64,000 nucleotides of DNA from Ottelia alismoides (lineage: Eukaryota; Streptophyta; Magnoliopsida; Alismatales; Hydrocharitaceae). The DNA is taken from NCBI GenBank assembly GCA_037367405.1, contig JAZKJV010009788.1, positions 682,001 to 746,000 on the forward strand, given 5' to 3'. Below, in pieces: positions 1 through 12,419 of the stretch (positions are counted from its first letter, which is position 1; every line of letters starts with the position of its first letter). A program made the translations under genes and the position numbers. The notes beneath the pieces were generated by a model. That model made no database searches, was not told the DNA's origin, and worked only from the letters and a program-made list of their open reading frames with translations.

Positions 1-2639
1 GGCGGGTCAACAGTCTGTCTTCTTCCTCCCAGCCCGTAGCGCGCGTCGTTTTCCCCCTGTCTTCGCGCCTTTTTCGAGGGTGCGCCGCTCATCCTCTGCG
101 GCCGCTTCCTTCACGAAACCTCTTCCTCGATCAATCACCTCCATCGCCGACTCCTCAGATCTCCCCAGATCTGCTCGATTCGCTCGTGATCTTCCCTCGA
201 AGTCACGCACTCCACCATCTACTTAACCAGACCCACCTCTTCCTCCCTCCGGTTGAACACCTTCGGTCCACCCTTCCTCGCTCCGCTCGTGCTCCAAGTC
301 TTCCTGGAGGTGACAGCTTCAGCAGCATTCACTCAGCCAGAGCAGAGGAAGTCGGAGGCGTCTCCAGTACCTCCCCCAAACCAGGCGGTCGAGGTAACCT
401 TCCCTCCGATTTATATCGTTGAGGATGCCATCTCCCCTGTTTATTTTGCTTTAGTTAGCTTAGGTTCAGTCTAAGGATCAAAAACCCCAAAAAAATCTCG
501 AGTTTCCTCGCTTCAATCATCGATTCACCCATTTGGCCGGAACGCATCTCCGGCCGACCATCGTCCCGACACTCCACACACCCCCGCTTCCATCCAGAGG
601 TCCAGGCAGTTTGCCCTGGACCTCCTAATCGTTTTTGCAGGTCAAAGTTCTTCGATTCGCGCCTGGAGGCAGTTTTGGAACCTCGCCGGAGCTCGCGAAG
701 CCCCCCAGCTCCGCCGACCGCCAGCGAGTACCTCGGCCTTCGCCGAGGTGTTTTGAAGCCACCAGGAGACAGAGACAGACCTCAGGAGGTCACAGCCCCA
801 TTTTGAAGCTTCCAGATCGTCGGAGGCCCGAGAACGAGCTCGGGGAAGTTCGCCCTCGCCGGCGCTCTTCCCTGTTCTTCCTCCGAGCTTCCCCGCCGTC
901 CGATTGGGGCACCCCTCCAGATCAACCAGGCACCGTCCGATCTCCATCTGCCTCAGCCGTCCGATCTTCATCGCAGCATCTAATCTGGACCACTGAATCG
1001 AAGCGGTATCGGCTGATCAGGAGCGTCCACGTGTTTAAGTGAAGCTACTTACGCCGTTGGATCGCGCCCGGCGTGGGTATTTTGCACCCTCACCCCTGCG
1101 CCTCTTTGCATTTACATTTAGTATTTAAAGTTGCAGATGTAGTTTAAAAACTTCGGGACTTATTGCATGTCTACCCTCAGTGTTTTGTAATATTACAGGG
1201 ATACCCCTGCCAGGTCACGTGTGCTCACGCACGTGTCTTGGCAATTTTGCAGGGAACCACCTCCGGGTTTGAACATTTATCTTCAGTACCTTAAATTCCA
1301 TATTTAGTATAATATTTCTTGGACATCTTGCATACTGAACCCCCTAGCTTCTGATATTTGCAAAAATACCCTTCCCAGGCGCGTGCAAGTCACGCGCCCT
1401 GGTGGGTTAATTGCTCAAACCCCCTTGCGGGTTTTGGTATTTAGACTTGATCCATTAAATGCAAAATACTGTTATATAATTTGTGGAAACTTTGCATATT
1501 TGCCCCTGGATGTTATGATATTTACACTTATACCCCTGCCAGGCCTTATTAATATTTGGAAGCTTGTTCTAATTATTTAAAATACCTTTTAGCCTCCTAA
1601 AAATCCACAAAAATAGGATTAAGTCCCTGTTGCATTATAGATTCACACTACATTTTTGCATTGCATATTTATTGCATTTTCATATTTATTAAAAATCAAA
1701 AACATGCATTTATTTCCCTGTTTGCATTAGAAAACCCATAAAAAAATATAAATATATTTTGAAAAATTCCAAAAAAATCACGTAGTGTCTATTTTATTAT
1801 CTTTTAGTGTCAGTCCAAAAATCAGTAAAAACTTCAAAAGAAAAACACTAAAAAAAATTAAAAACTCTTAAAAACTTCAAAAAATTATAAAAAAATAGCA
1901 GAAAAACCCAAAAAGTACAAACTCAGCTTCTGTTTCTTCCTTATTTTGTTACTTTTATTTGAAAAATAGTGTGAAACATTTTTGCTACTGGTTGCTAATT
2001 TTAAATTGCATTTTCGTCACAGCCAGCCTGATTTCTACTGTTTTGCTTTATTTTAATATTTGAAAATCCCAAAAACATCTTGAAAAATCCCCAACAATCA
2101 TAAAAACAGTAAAAAACCTTAAAAATACCAAAAACATTTATTTTCTGAATTTTGGAGCATTTTTGTGCATTTTTATAAATATTCTACCTTGCCTTTTACT
2201 ATATTGCATTTACTTTCCAATATTGAAAAAGAAAATAAAAAAAATATAAAATATAAAATCTAAAAATCAGAAAATCAAAAAGCAAAATACAAAATTAAAA
2301 ATTAAATAAAAAAATAAAAAAATTAAAAATTAAAAACCCACAAAAATTGTAGTTGCTTGCTTGCTTAGTGTAGACACTTTACACACACATTCACTTGAGC
2401 ACAATTTTTGAATTACCCTGTTTGCTCCCTGTGTTCGAACTCTCTACGTACTTGCATCTATACATCTTTTATGTAGAGTTAAAAATAAATTTTAACTCCA
2501 CATTGTTTCTAATTTATTGATCTTAGTGTGGGTTAATTGTTGATCAAATACGGATTTCATTTGAGAGTCGCAACAGCGACGGTTATCTCCGCCTTGTGTG
2601 AGATACCAATTTAGACCCTCGTGAGATCCGCGCTTATCA
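1..2639 (+). mobile_element. OTA-type (Athila-like) LTR, right part, + orientation
   Basis: The left end lies outside the window. The 3' terminus is the TTATCA ending at 2639, followed directly by sequence of another LTR at 2640. Order on +: a GC-rich promoter/leader-like part (1-1080), an AT-rich part with many short A-runs (1100-2340), then the U5 box around 2421-2450 (CCCTGTGTTCGAAC) and a CTCCGCCTTGTGTGAGA stretch before the end. The same order is seen, reversed, in the LTR at 15590-17545. No protein gene is supported; open frames at 186-474 and 635-1042 lie in the GC-rich LTR part. It could be a 3' LTR or a solo LTR; its left half would decide. Confidence 0.8.
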
Positions 2640-4536
2640 CGGAGCACGGGGCTCCAGGTACCTCGACCGGCCGTCAAAAATCGCTCCCAGGTGCGTTAGA
2701 ACGTCAGGACCTACACACAAAATTGTTACGGAGGTCGACGACAATGCCTCGACCTCTAGTGGCTCTCGAGATGGGGTGAACGGCGAGATGGGCACTCGCC
2801 GGAGTTGCGCTCCGGCGAGGTGATTGATGAGGAGATCAGATGGTCGATTCGACGGGAAAAGAGGGTCTAGATGATCCTACGACTATGAGGAACGTGATGG
2901 GGATCAAAAGAAGCAAAGAAACGGCCTCGATGGCCTGAGGGCCAGAGGGTGAATACCTCGACAGCGGAGCTCGCCGGAGGTGTGGAACACACACCGATCA
3001 GGTGCTAACCCGCCGCCTTGAAGCCCGGAGCTTGGAGCTGTCACCTCCAGGCGCCTAGAGCACGACCGGGGGGGGATCTGTGGAAATCGCGGTTCAAATT
3101 TCAAAAGGGAATCAGATTTGGGTTTTAAGGAGTTGACGAGGGGGTTCCTTGATCGAGGTGCCAGAGGCGGCACAGGCATCCATTCCCCGAGATGATCAAT
3201 GGGCGTGTAAGAGGAGGTATCGAGGAGAAAAAGTTGTCAAGGGCGCATCATGAATAGATGAAAGATGCGGCTCCCAAAAAGCCTTGAAAATGGGCCAAAC
3301 CCACTCTGACATAGCTATAGTAGTAGGACCAGGGAGTTGACCTGAGGTCAACTCTCCTGGTCCCCTGGTTGGTCCACGTGGACCAACCAGGAAAAACTCC
3401 TGGAAAAAGATTTAAAAAATTATTTAAAAATAATAAACGATTTAATTAATTTTAGGTTATTAAATAAAAAATGTTTATTTATTTATATAGTATTTTATTC
3501 CGATTTTTAATTATTTTTATGAAGTATATTTTTACAAGTTATCTTTATACCCCTATATAAGTATATTATCTATATACTTTATTACTTTTATTTTTATTTT
3601 GTACATTTTAATTTTATTATTTTTATTTATTATTATATATATTTACAAAGTATTTTTATACACTTAAATATATTTTTATTTTATTTTTCTGATATGTTTT
3701 GTATGCTTAATAAAATATAAATAAGTATTGTATAGATATGGGTATAGGCAGTATACCTATGTATCAAATATGTAAGTATTTTATTTTAAGTTTTATTTAG
3801 GTTTTTATCCCAATTTTAATGTACATAATTATTATAAGTAATATTTACAAGATTGTAAAAATATAAAAATATAAAAATAATGAATAAATAATAAATTGAA
3901 TATTTTATTTTGTCCACTTATACAACGAGGGTCCAAAACTCAACTTTCAAACCGTAGCTCTGCCAAATGCGAAACCACCTCCATTGGATAGATTATTTTA
4001 TTCTATATACAATTAAAGGTGAGTTTGCTACATTTGGAGTTGTCAGTTGTGAGATACGAGTCTGGGAAGTTGGGATTCTGGATTCTTATTCAGACCATAA
4101 CTTTTTATCTGTACATTATTTTTCTGTGAAATCAATTTTGTATTTTTCTTTATTAAATTATCTACAACTTTCATGTACAAAGTTTCTTTATTTGATGTAT
4201 AAAAAGTGGAACCAAAAATAGGTCCCAAAATGAATAAAGAATGAATAGAAAATATAGGTATTTGGCCCTTATCTCCCCCTACTTTGTTCCTTGTCGACCT
4301 ATTCATCAAGATGCCTAGGTCTCGGGGTTTTGGGTCATAAAATATTTACAATATTTTATTCTTTTTCTTTTCTTTTATTTATTCTATAATTTTGGTTTTA
4401 ATTACAGTATTTTATACACTATTGAGATGCACATGCATGAATGCTAAGATGCTCTATTTAAGGTGATTTACAGGCATTTGTTAGGGTTTTTGGTGCCAAA
4501 ATGATAGAATAAAGATGATGAAATGTGGATTCATCA
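2640..4536 (-). mobile_element. 3' LTR of the Athila-like element, left part missing
   Basis: It matches 17546-19447 in the same orientation and ends at GGATTCATCA (4536), next to the purine tract. The counterpart of 15590-17545 is absent; in its place stands the end of an oppositely oriented LTR (1-2639). The likeliest reading is that the + LTR element inserted here and that CGGAG (2640-2644) is its right target copy, since CGGAG also stands at 17546-17550 in the intact LTR. The missing half should then lie left of the window. Confidence 0.85.
3326..3391. other. Paired hairpins with G-box palindrome in LTR (copy A)
   Basis: Two adjacent inverted repeats. The first (3326-3363) has arms GGACCAGGGAGTTGACC and GGTCAACTCTCCTGGTCC around a TGA loop. 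The second (3364-3391) is a perfect 28 bp palindrome of half-site CCTGGTTGGTCCAC, with CACGTG at its centre. The same pair stands in the other LTR at 18237-18302. Confidence 0.9.
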
Positions 4537-4550
4537 TCCACCTATACTTT
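4537..4550 (-). other. Polypurine tract of the Athila-like element
   Basis: On - the bases just before the 3' LTR read AAAGTATAGGTGGA, followed directly by the LTR start TGATGAATCC. Position and purine content fit a plus-strand primer. The core GTATAGG recurs in the hairpin array at 6488-6846. Confidence 0.7.
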
Positions 4551-6487
4551 ACCTTTGCTAGTCCCTAGCAAACACTTATGCAATAAGTGCAAAAAGAAAA
4601 GAAAGAAAAGAAAAAGAAGAACTTGGATTTTATTTGACTATCAAACTTGCCTTCACAAAATCAAAGTTTGGAGCTTAAGTCGGACCTTTGGAAATTTAGT
4701 GCGGGCGGAACCTTATTGAGAACCATATTTGAAATCCAACAGTCCCTGAGAATCCCAAAACTCTGTTCAAGTCTCCTCAATAGCCAGGTCAGAAATATTT
4801 CAATTCATACGCAAACTCTTACGACTATGAATCTGACTCGTACAGTGTAAGTGATGGTGGCTCTCCCCAACTAGAATGACAAAGAAACTGACTTCTCCAG
4901 TACGACAACCCAATGATTCCCCAATCCAATAACTCCATCCTCGAGGAGCGGGGTATTCCCTTCTAAGTTCAAGTGGCAACCAGCTCAGGAGGAGGGGGTG
5001 AAGAGAAGAATGGACGGTAGCCAGTGTAGCTACCTATCCTGGGATGCAAGACCAGTGTAGTCAAGTCATCCTGCTACAGGCTCACATGATATGACTTTGG
5101 AACTCAAGCTTGCTTATTGACTTTGTACATACTTTGCAGGCTTTTTATTTTTGTACGTGCCTGATCATTTTTTTAATACTATATACATCAGCATTTACAT
5201 AAGGAGTTTTTCCTCTTGAGCCAGTAGACTATCCCTCTTTTGAAGCTTTATCGCAACCCACAACCTCCTGTCTTTAGACTTCCTAATCACTGGACGGGTT
5301 GGGGTGCACTTCCCTCCCTAGAGGAGGACAAATGTTTCCACTTGTGTGCGTCTCATACCGGCAAATCCAATCCCCTCACCATTCCAACTGAGTTGAGCCA
5401 TGTGAAAGGTGCAGGTGTCCAAGTTAGGTCATTATCAACAAGAGTCGTGCGTGTGCTCCGAAATACTCTACATAGGCAGTCAAGAATCCATTGAACCAAG
5501 TCCTGTGATCCTCAAAGAATTAAGTCCACTAGACCTGAAGTACCTCAAACCCAGTTCCTATAAGGTTCCTGTTATTAGGTAGATTTTACGTTCCAATAAA
5601 GCTCCAATCTCCGGATTTTACTTAGACTTGTTCAACTCTCAAACTCAATCCGAAAAATGCTCATGCCATGCAATGCAGAAAATATTTTTGTGATGCAGTT
5701 TTCAAAGATTTTGAACTTTTTATGGATTTTTGAAACATGATGATGAAGATGCATATGCATTTTTTGTATTTTTCAAAAAGTTTTTTCAAATGTTTTTGGA
5801 TTTTAATTTTGCAAATGTTTTTGGGAATTTTGAAAACAAAAAGTTTTGGCTGAACACTAGGTTAAGATATGTACATGGGAGTGCTTCTTATATATACAAG
5901 AAGTGGATTTTAAGGATTTACAAGGGTAAGTGATCAATTTTATAAGTACATATATATAGTGGATTTTGGTGTGATGTAAATATTCCTCAAACTTATTTGA
6001 CACAAGCTTTTCACACAATTTTTGAAAACTATAGTCCAAAATAATTTTTACAAACATTTTCACAAACATGTACACACATTTGAAATCATTTTGCAAAGGT
6101 TATTCAAAATAGTATATATAGTTTTTTCAAAACATTTTTGCAATCATTTTTCAAAACATTTGCAAATCATTTTTCAAACATTTTATTTCACACAAAGAAA
6201 ATAAAATTTTACAAAACACACATTTTTACACATGTTGAAAACATGTAACATAATATTTTCAAAATAGTTTTCAATAAATGTTCACAAAGATTTTCAAACT
6301 ATTTTTCAAACATTTTGCAAAAAAAACATTTTCACCTGATTTATTAATCAGTAAATACAAAAAGAATTTGAGGAATAACCACATCTTTTTATTAAGGATT
6401 TTTAATGAATTTTAAAGAATGATTAGCCATATTATTAGGAAAATACGAAAGTACGAGTTATGGCTAAAGTATATACATAGTATATAC
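4551..6487 (-). other. Noncoding 3' internal region of the Athila-like element
   Basis: No long frame and no recognisable domain. A purine-rich run lies at 4590-4620. The stretch 5690-6330 is AT-rich low-complexity sequence built from variants of CATTTTTCAAA. Athila elements often carry an envelope-like frame at this place; none is visible here. Confidence 0.7.
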
Positions 6488-6846
6488 GACCCCCCTATAC
6501 TTAGCTTGAGCTATGTCCTCATAGATCGGAGAGAAAAGAGAAGACATAACTCGTACTAAGTATAGACAAGTCTACAGAATAAATGCATAAATGAATGAAT
6601 CAAATGAGAAGTTGACCGTCCCCCCTATACTTAGGATCAAATAATCCTAAGTATAGCAGACTGTACACAAAGTAGGGAGGGTCAAGGGTGGGAATGAACA
6701 GATCGTACTCAGATTGTCTCCCCCTATACTTAGGGTAAAATATCCCTAAGTATAGACAAGAAGAGGAGACAATGGAGAGGATCGAAAAATGAGAAACTTG
6801 GGGTGCACACCCCCATATACTTAGGACAAAGTACGTCCTAAGTATG
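6488..6846 (-). repeat. Four-copy hairpin array repeating the PPT-like core
   Basis: Four blocks begin with CCCCC(C)(T/A)TATACTTAG on + (about 6488, 6620, 6720 and 6811), each followed by its inverted partner. Arms: 6493-6502 with 6556-6565 (10 bp, long loop), 6625-6637 with 6644-6656 (13 bp, 6-base loop), 6724-6735 with 6744-6755 (12 bp, 8-base loop), 6817-6827 with 6835-6845 (11 bp, 7-base loop). On the element's sense strand each block reads CTAAGTATAGGGGG or a close variant, like the tract at 4537-4550. Confidence 0.85.
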
Positions 6847-7034
6847 GAAAACTGTCTACAAGGGCGGCACCTTTTTGATAGATAAAGAAGACAGAAAAGG
6901 AAAAGAAGAAAAGAAGAAAAGAAGAAAATAAATCAACAGATGAAAGAGTGATATGAACAGATGGATCTGTACAACGGAAAATGGAATTGATCACCATGTA
7001 TGAGATGCAGATGATGTGAGTCAAAGGACACATC

Positions 7035-8426
7035 TCATACCAGAAGAATGGGGGCAACGTCGATGGTCGGCGGATCATGATCTAGATATAGTTTCAGGCG
7101 TTGACCATTGACGCGGAAGGTAGAGGAAGATGACGGTTCGGATATTTCTATGCTGCCATTATCATGTACCTTCCTGACCACATAGGGACCTTTCCACTTG
7201 CTCTGTAATTTCCCTGGGAATAGTTTCAGTCTGGAATCAAACAGCCATACTCTCTGATCTGGCTCAAACTGTTTATGGCTGATGTGGGAATCGTGCCATG
7301 TTTTCACTTTCTCTTTGTACTGTAGGCTGTTCAAAAAGGTTGTATCTCTCAGTTCTTCCAGGGCTGCCAATTCTGCTCTTCTCTGGTCTCCTATACTCTC
7401 GGGATCTAACAGCAACTAAGTGACTGCCCAAAAAGATTTGTGATTGATCTCTACTGGCAGATGGCATGGCTTGCCATAGACGAGACGAAAGGGAGATGTC
7501 CCCAATGAATTCTTGAAAGAAGTCCGATAAGCCCACAAGACCGAGTCCAAAAGCTGTGACCAATCCTTTCGGTCTGGGCGGACAACTTTCTGCAAGATTG
7601 TTTTTATCTCCCGATTCGATACTTCGGCAAGACCATTAGTCTGAGGGTGATACGGTGTGGCAACCCGGTGGTCAATGCCGAACTCGTCTGCAAGGGCCCT
7701 AACTTTGTCATTGATGAAATGAGACCCCCCGTCTGAAATCAAGACTCTAGGTACCCCGAACTGTGAAATGATATTTTTCCTCAAGAATTTGCATACGGTT
7801 TTAGCATCTGCGGCTCTGGCGGGGATGGCCTCAACCCATCGGCTGACATAATCAACAGCGAGTAGGATATGCTCGAACCCCTGACTCTTAGGAAATGGGC
7901 CCATGAAATCAATCCCCCATGCATCAAAAACCTCACAAAAGTGAATGGGTTGCATGGGCATCATGTCTCTCTGTCCGCAGGTTCCCATTTTCTGACAGTC
8001 AGTACATCTCTTCACGAACTCATCAGAATCCTTGAAGAGAGTAGGCCACCATAGGCCTGATTGAAGCACCTTCTGTGATGTTCTTTTTCCAGAATGATGT
8101 CCTCCTGTCTCAAGCTTTTGGCAGTATGTGAGGACGCTATGATGCTCTTCTTGAGGAATACACCTTCTCTAGATACTGTCCCCTCCTTCATGATAAAGGA
8201 CAGGATCCTCCCAATGATAAAACTTGGCCTTCGCCAGGAAGGTCTCAAGTTTCTGCCTGGGCCAACCTTGTGGGACTGTCTTGGCAACAAGATAGTTCAC
8301 AATGTCGGCATACCACGGGAGCGAGGCGACAGCCAAGATCGCCTCATCTGGAAATGTCTCTGTGATAGGTGCGTTGGGCTCAGATTCCTCAAGATTCTCC
8401 AATATGGAGAGATGATCCGCCACCAC
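7035..8426 (-). pseudogene. Integrase of the Athila-like element
   Basis: Inserts the cDNA. The PWYADIVNYLV segment precedes a zinc-binding HHCC region (two His pairs at about 8145 and 8095, C--C near 8010). The core has the DDE triad: first Asp in WGIDFMGPF, second in LISDGGSHF, Glu in GLAEVSNREIK. A GPY/F-type end, KWKGPYVVRKV, lies near 7180-7150. TAG stops at 8169-8171 and 7416-7418 split it into three open pieces, all in the same frame. No chromodomain follows; the frame closes at 7037-7035. Confidence 0.9.
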
Positions 8427-8468
8427 ATTCTTGACTCCAGGCTTATCCTTAATCTCAATATCAAATTC

Positions 8469-10388
8469 CTAGAGTAGAAGGATCCATCTGGTAAGACGTG
8501 CTTTGGCATCCTTCTTAGCCATTAAGTACCAGATGGCGGTGTGATCAGTGTAGATTGTCACTCTAGATCCGAGAATATATGATCGATACTTATCCAGAGC
8601 AAAGATAACGACCAGCATCTCTTTCTCAGTCACAGTATAATTCCGCTGAGCGGCATCCAAAGTCCGGTTGTTGTAGTGAATGGCAAAAGGTAATCCATCC
8701 CTCCTCTGTCCAAGCACAGCCCCAACGACAAAATCTGAAGCATCCGTCATGATCTCGAATGGGAGAGACCAATCGGGTGGCTGAAGGACAGGAGCAGAAA
8801 CAACCATCTCTTTGAGAGTCTCGAAAAACGCAAGACACTTATCATTGACAATAAACTCGATGTCTTTCATCAGCAAGTCAGTGAGCGGTCGGGCAACTCG
8901 ATTGAAGTCCTGAATGAACCGTCGGTAGAAACCGACATGCCCCAGAAAAGACCGTAACTGACGCAAATTGGACGACGGATTGAGTTTTCTGATGATATCC
9001 ACCTTGGCAGGATCAACCTCCATGCCCCTGTCGGAGACGATGTGACCAAGGACCGTCCCTTGAGTCATCATGAAATGGCTCTTCTCCCAGGATAAGACAA
9101 GATTGACCTCAATGCAGCGCTTAAGCACACGGTCTAGGCAGTCAAGACAAGCATCGAACCCGTCGCCATAGACCGAGAAGTCATCCATGAAGACCTCTAA
9201 ACATCCACCCACCATGTCCGAGAATATGGACAACATGCACCTTTGGAATGTCGCTGGAGCGTTACATAAACCAAAGGGCATCCGTCTGAAAGCATACGTC
9301 CCAAACAGACAGGTGAATGTCATTTTCTCCTGGTCTTCGGGCGCAATGGCCACTTGATTATATCCAGAGTACCCGTCAAGGAAACAATAATGACTCTTCC
9401 CAGCTAGCCGCTCGATAATCTGATCAATGAAGGGTAGCGGGAAGTGATCCTTCTTGGTGGCCTCATTCAATCGTCTGTAGTCCACACAGACCCTCCAAGA
9501 AGTGGGCACTCTGGTAGCGATCTCCTCTCCAGACTCATTGACAACTGTAGTGATACCCGTCTTCTTGGGTACCACATGTAAAGGACTTACCCATTTGGAG
9601 TCGGAGATGGGATATATGAAATCGGCGCTCCACCACCTTGAAATTTCTTTCATCACTACGTCTCGAAGATTCGGGTTCAGCCGTCGTTGGAACTCACGCG
9701 ACGGCCTAGCGTTATCCTCAAGATAAATGTGGTGGGAGCAAAGATTTGGGCTCAGCCCCTGGAGATCAGCTATACTCCAACCTATTGCCTTGCGGTTTCT
9801 TTCAAGAACCTCCATCAGACGAGATTCTTGTTCTCCAGTCAAATCTGCTGAGATAATGACTGGGTGCATTTCTGGTTCACCCGCAAGGAATCTATATGTC
9901 ATCGACTGCGGCAGAGGTTTTCGTTCTGGACAATTGGGAGGTGGCAGATCTGGCTTCTGATATGTCTGTGTAAACGCTACCAGGTCTGCATGGGAGAACT
10001 CTCGCTCTGCATGAATCTCTGACGAAGGGCGGCCTACTGAATCATCAATAAACCGCACTGGCTCGCACTCTGTCATGGTTGCCGGCTCAGAAGGAATCAA
10101 ACAAGGCAAATAATCATCAAAGTCATCCCAGTCAATGTCTGAATCCGAGGGATCGGAAGAAGATGAGCATGAATGAAAATCATCGGCACCACTCATCACA
10201 ACACTGTCGGCCTCATGTGTATCCTCATCCAGGGGTGTGCTCTCCCGGCTCTCGACTGCCATGAGCTTGAGATATAGTGAATCTGTAGGCAAGGCGAGGG
10301 TCGGTGCTACAGGATCTATCCAGTTGGATTCATCATCAGTCATCTCAAAATTACAAACCTGGTGGATGTCTAGCTCTTCCTCTGTCAT
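8469..10388 (-). pseudogene. pol: Reverse transcriptase and RNase H of the Athila-like element
   Basis: The longest uninterrupted piece (639 residues). An acidic N-terminal spacer leads to RT: SWRVCVDYRRLNEATKKDHF, then FLDGYSGYNQ, FGLCNAPATFQRCM and the catalytic FMDD (9191-9180). RNase H follows with MTDASDFVVGAVLGQ, a YTVTEKEML stretch and YTDHTAIWYL. The residue pattern (HFPLPFIDQ, EVFMDDFSVYG, WSLPFEIMTDASD) is that of Athila rather than chromoviruses. It stops at a TAG (8469-8471) after RWILLL; Athila proteins usually have Gln next (RWILLLQEF), which points to a CAG to TAG change. Confidence 0.93.
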
Positions 10389-10493
10389 CTGCTCGGCTTC
10401 GCTGGATTGCTCTGAGCACGCTAACTCTCTGGCTCTGGTCTGGTCGATCGTATCTATTTGTATGTTTTTGCCCTCTACGCGAAAACATACCGT

Positions 10494-11123
10494 CTAACTG
10501 TCATGGTCGGATACCGCCTTGGCAGTGGCCAAGAATGGGCGTCCAAGTATGATGGGGGCATCGGTTACCGACTCAAGGATCTCCATGTCCAACACAACGA
10601 AGTCCACGGGGAATTTCAGGCCCTGAATGGTAACGACCACGTCCTTCAACAATCCCTTCGGCCTCTTAATCGACCTGTCAGCAAACTGAAGGACTGTTCT
10701 GCTTCGAAGAAGAGGGCCAAACTCGAATTGCTTGAGTAAGGCTGCCGGAAGGAGGTTGATCGAAGACCCGCTGTCTAATAGAGTACGATCGAACCGCTGC
10801 TCCTGGATCTTGCATCTGACATAAGAAGCTCCTGTATCAGGTCTCTTGGCTGGCAATGTGTTCTGAATGGCGCAACAAGTGTCATGAGTGAGCATATGGA
10901 TTTGATCTCTGTGCCTCTTCTTCCTTCGGTCAGTAGTTGTCTCTTTCAAGTTCTTTTTGAAGAAGGGGATATGCTCAAATGCTTCCCGTAGAGTCAGCTG
11001 AATGTGGAACCTGTCAATCATTTGGTTGCTGAACTCTACCTGCTGGTTCTTTTTTGGGTTTTCTTTTTTATTCCCCTTCGCCTGGCGGAGTGCCTCAGGG
11101 AAGGGGATGGTAGGGGCCTCCAC
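10494..11123 (-). pseudogene. Aspartic protease part of the Athila-like polyprotein
   Basis: Cleaves the polyprotein. The active-site motif LLDSGSSINLLP is intact (Asp codon at 10775-10773). It is followed by the flap-like VLQFADRSIKRPKG and by ILGRPFLATA near the C-terminus, as in OTA-clade proteases. A basic region (NLKE---DRRKKRHRDQ) lies before the domain. The frame ends at a TAG (10494-10496) just after the domain and reopens in the same frame toward RT. Confidence 0.9.
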
Positions 11124-11147
11124 AGATGAAGGACTAGGAATAGGTCC

Positions 11148-12188
11148 CTATGCTTGTGAAGAAGGAGAGTCCATACAATAATCATCATTCACCACATATG
11201 GATCCGCAATTTGAACAGAAACCTTTCCTTTATTCATATTTTTGTTTTTCTTTTTGTTCCCACAGTCCATAGGTACAAAATGTGGTAACATCACAGCTGG
11301 GGGCTCAACAAAAGTAGAGGTGGTGGCCTCAGTACCACCACCAGCACCTGTCTCTGCAGCATCAGCACCGCACTCTGGCTCAGCATCCAAAATGGTGGCA
11401 TCAGCACCACCGTCTGCATCTGGTCTCACGACGGCATCAGCTCCTTCGTCTGGATCTCCATCATTGGTGGCCTCAGCACCACCGTCTTCAACATCATCAT
11501 TAGCGGCATCAGCACCGCTACTCTGCTCCTCTGGCGCTCCTGGTCCTGCATCTGGTTGTCGCTTAGAAGAGGCGCCGCCGGCTGGCATCCTACCGCTCCT
11601 TGTAGTCACAAAATCAGCATCATTCAAAGAATAAGACATATCATTCAAATCGTCACTAGGAGAAGTATCCTCTGTAAACTCTACCTGCTCAGACTTTCTT
11701 TTCAGATTGTTCGGATGAGGTTCAATCTGAGCGGGTATGGCAGCCTTGCCTTTTATTATGTCCCTCATTTCCTGCCGGAATTCATCCATTTCTTGCCTGA
11801 AAGATGCTCGCTGTTCGGAGAGCAAGCGGGCAAGATCATCGAGGGCCGGGTTCTCAAAAATAGGGGGTTGAGAACCAGATGGGTTCCCTTGCGGGAAATG
11901 AGGCTGCTGCTGTGGCGATTGATATTGGGGAGGAGGATGGGGATAAGTCTGCTGAGGCGGCTGTCCCTGCCTCCACTGTTGTCCCTGATAGGCGGGACGA
12001 GGACCATTCTGATACTGTTGTGGCTGGGCATACTGGGGCTGCTGGTGTGGCTGGCTGTTCTGCTGTCCTTGGGCAGGATTCTGCTGTTGGGATGAGGAGC
12101 CACCATTGCCCCAACGGAATCCGGGGTGATCACGACGGATTCCGGGCTGAGGGTGCCGGTCGTACCAAATCCCATTGACTTCCATCAA
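11148..12188 (-). pseudogene. Gag-protease linker, Gln-rich then Ala/Asp/Gly repeats
   Basis: Same frame as the rest of gag-pol. The first third is rich in Gln, Pro and Tyr. The middle has a conserved FENPALDDLARLLSEQ stretch and a Glu/Gln/Met-rich helix. The last third (about 11560-11330) is an acidic repeat of GADA-type units, probably grown by slippage of a GCATCAGCACC-like repeat on +. A TAG lies upstream at 12231-12233 and another ends it at 11148-11150. No enzyme domain is seen. Confidence 0.75.
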
Positions 12189-12419
12189 TGGGTCCTGCTC
12201 TACGGAGGGTGGAGGAAGAACAACCAGGGGCTACTCCGACTGGTAGACCACCATCTGCGTGTCCGAAGATGGCAGTTGCGTTGGGTAGTAATGCAGCAAT
12301 GGAACCGGCTCTGCCTGGATATGTTTCACCTGGCGGTATGAGGTAGAGGGTTGGTTGGCATTGCTGTTGCTCGGATCAGCACGTGATCTGGGAGGCTGCT
12401 GGGAATGAGTCTGTGCCTC

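Noticed and set aside
186..1042. Open frames at 186-474 and 635-1042 as host genes
   Set aside because: They lie in the GC-rich part of an LTR, match the same region of other LTRs and have no domain.
3967..4309. Frames of 84-88 residues repeated at 18884-19138
   Set aside because: Repeated because both are LTR copies; AT-rich translation without a domain.
6488..6846. CRISPR-like array
   Set aside because: Repeats are hairpins with irregular spacing inside a plant retroelement.
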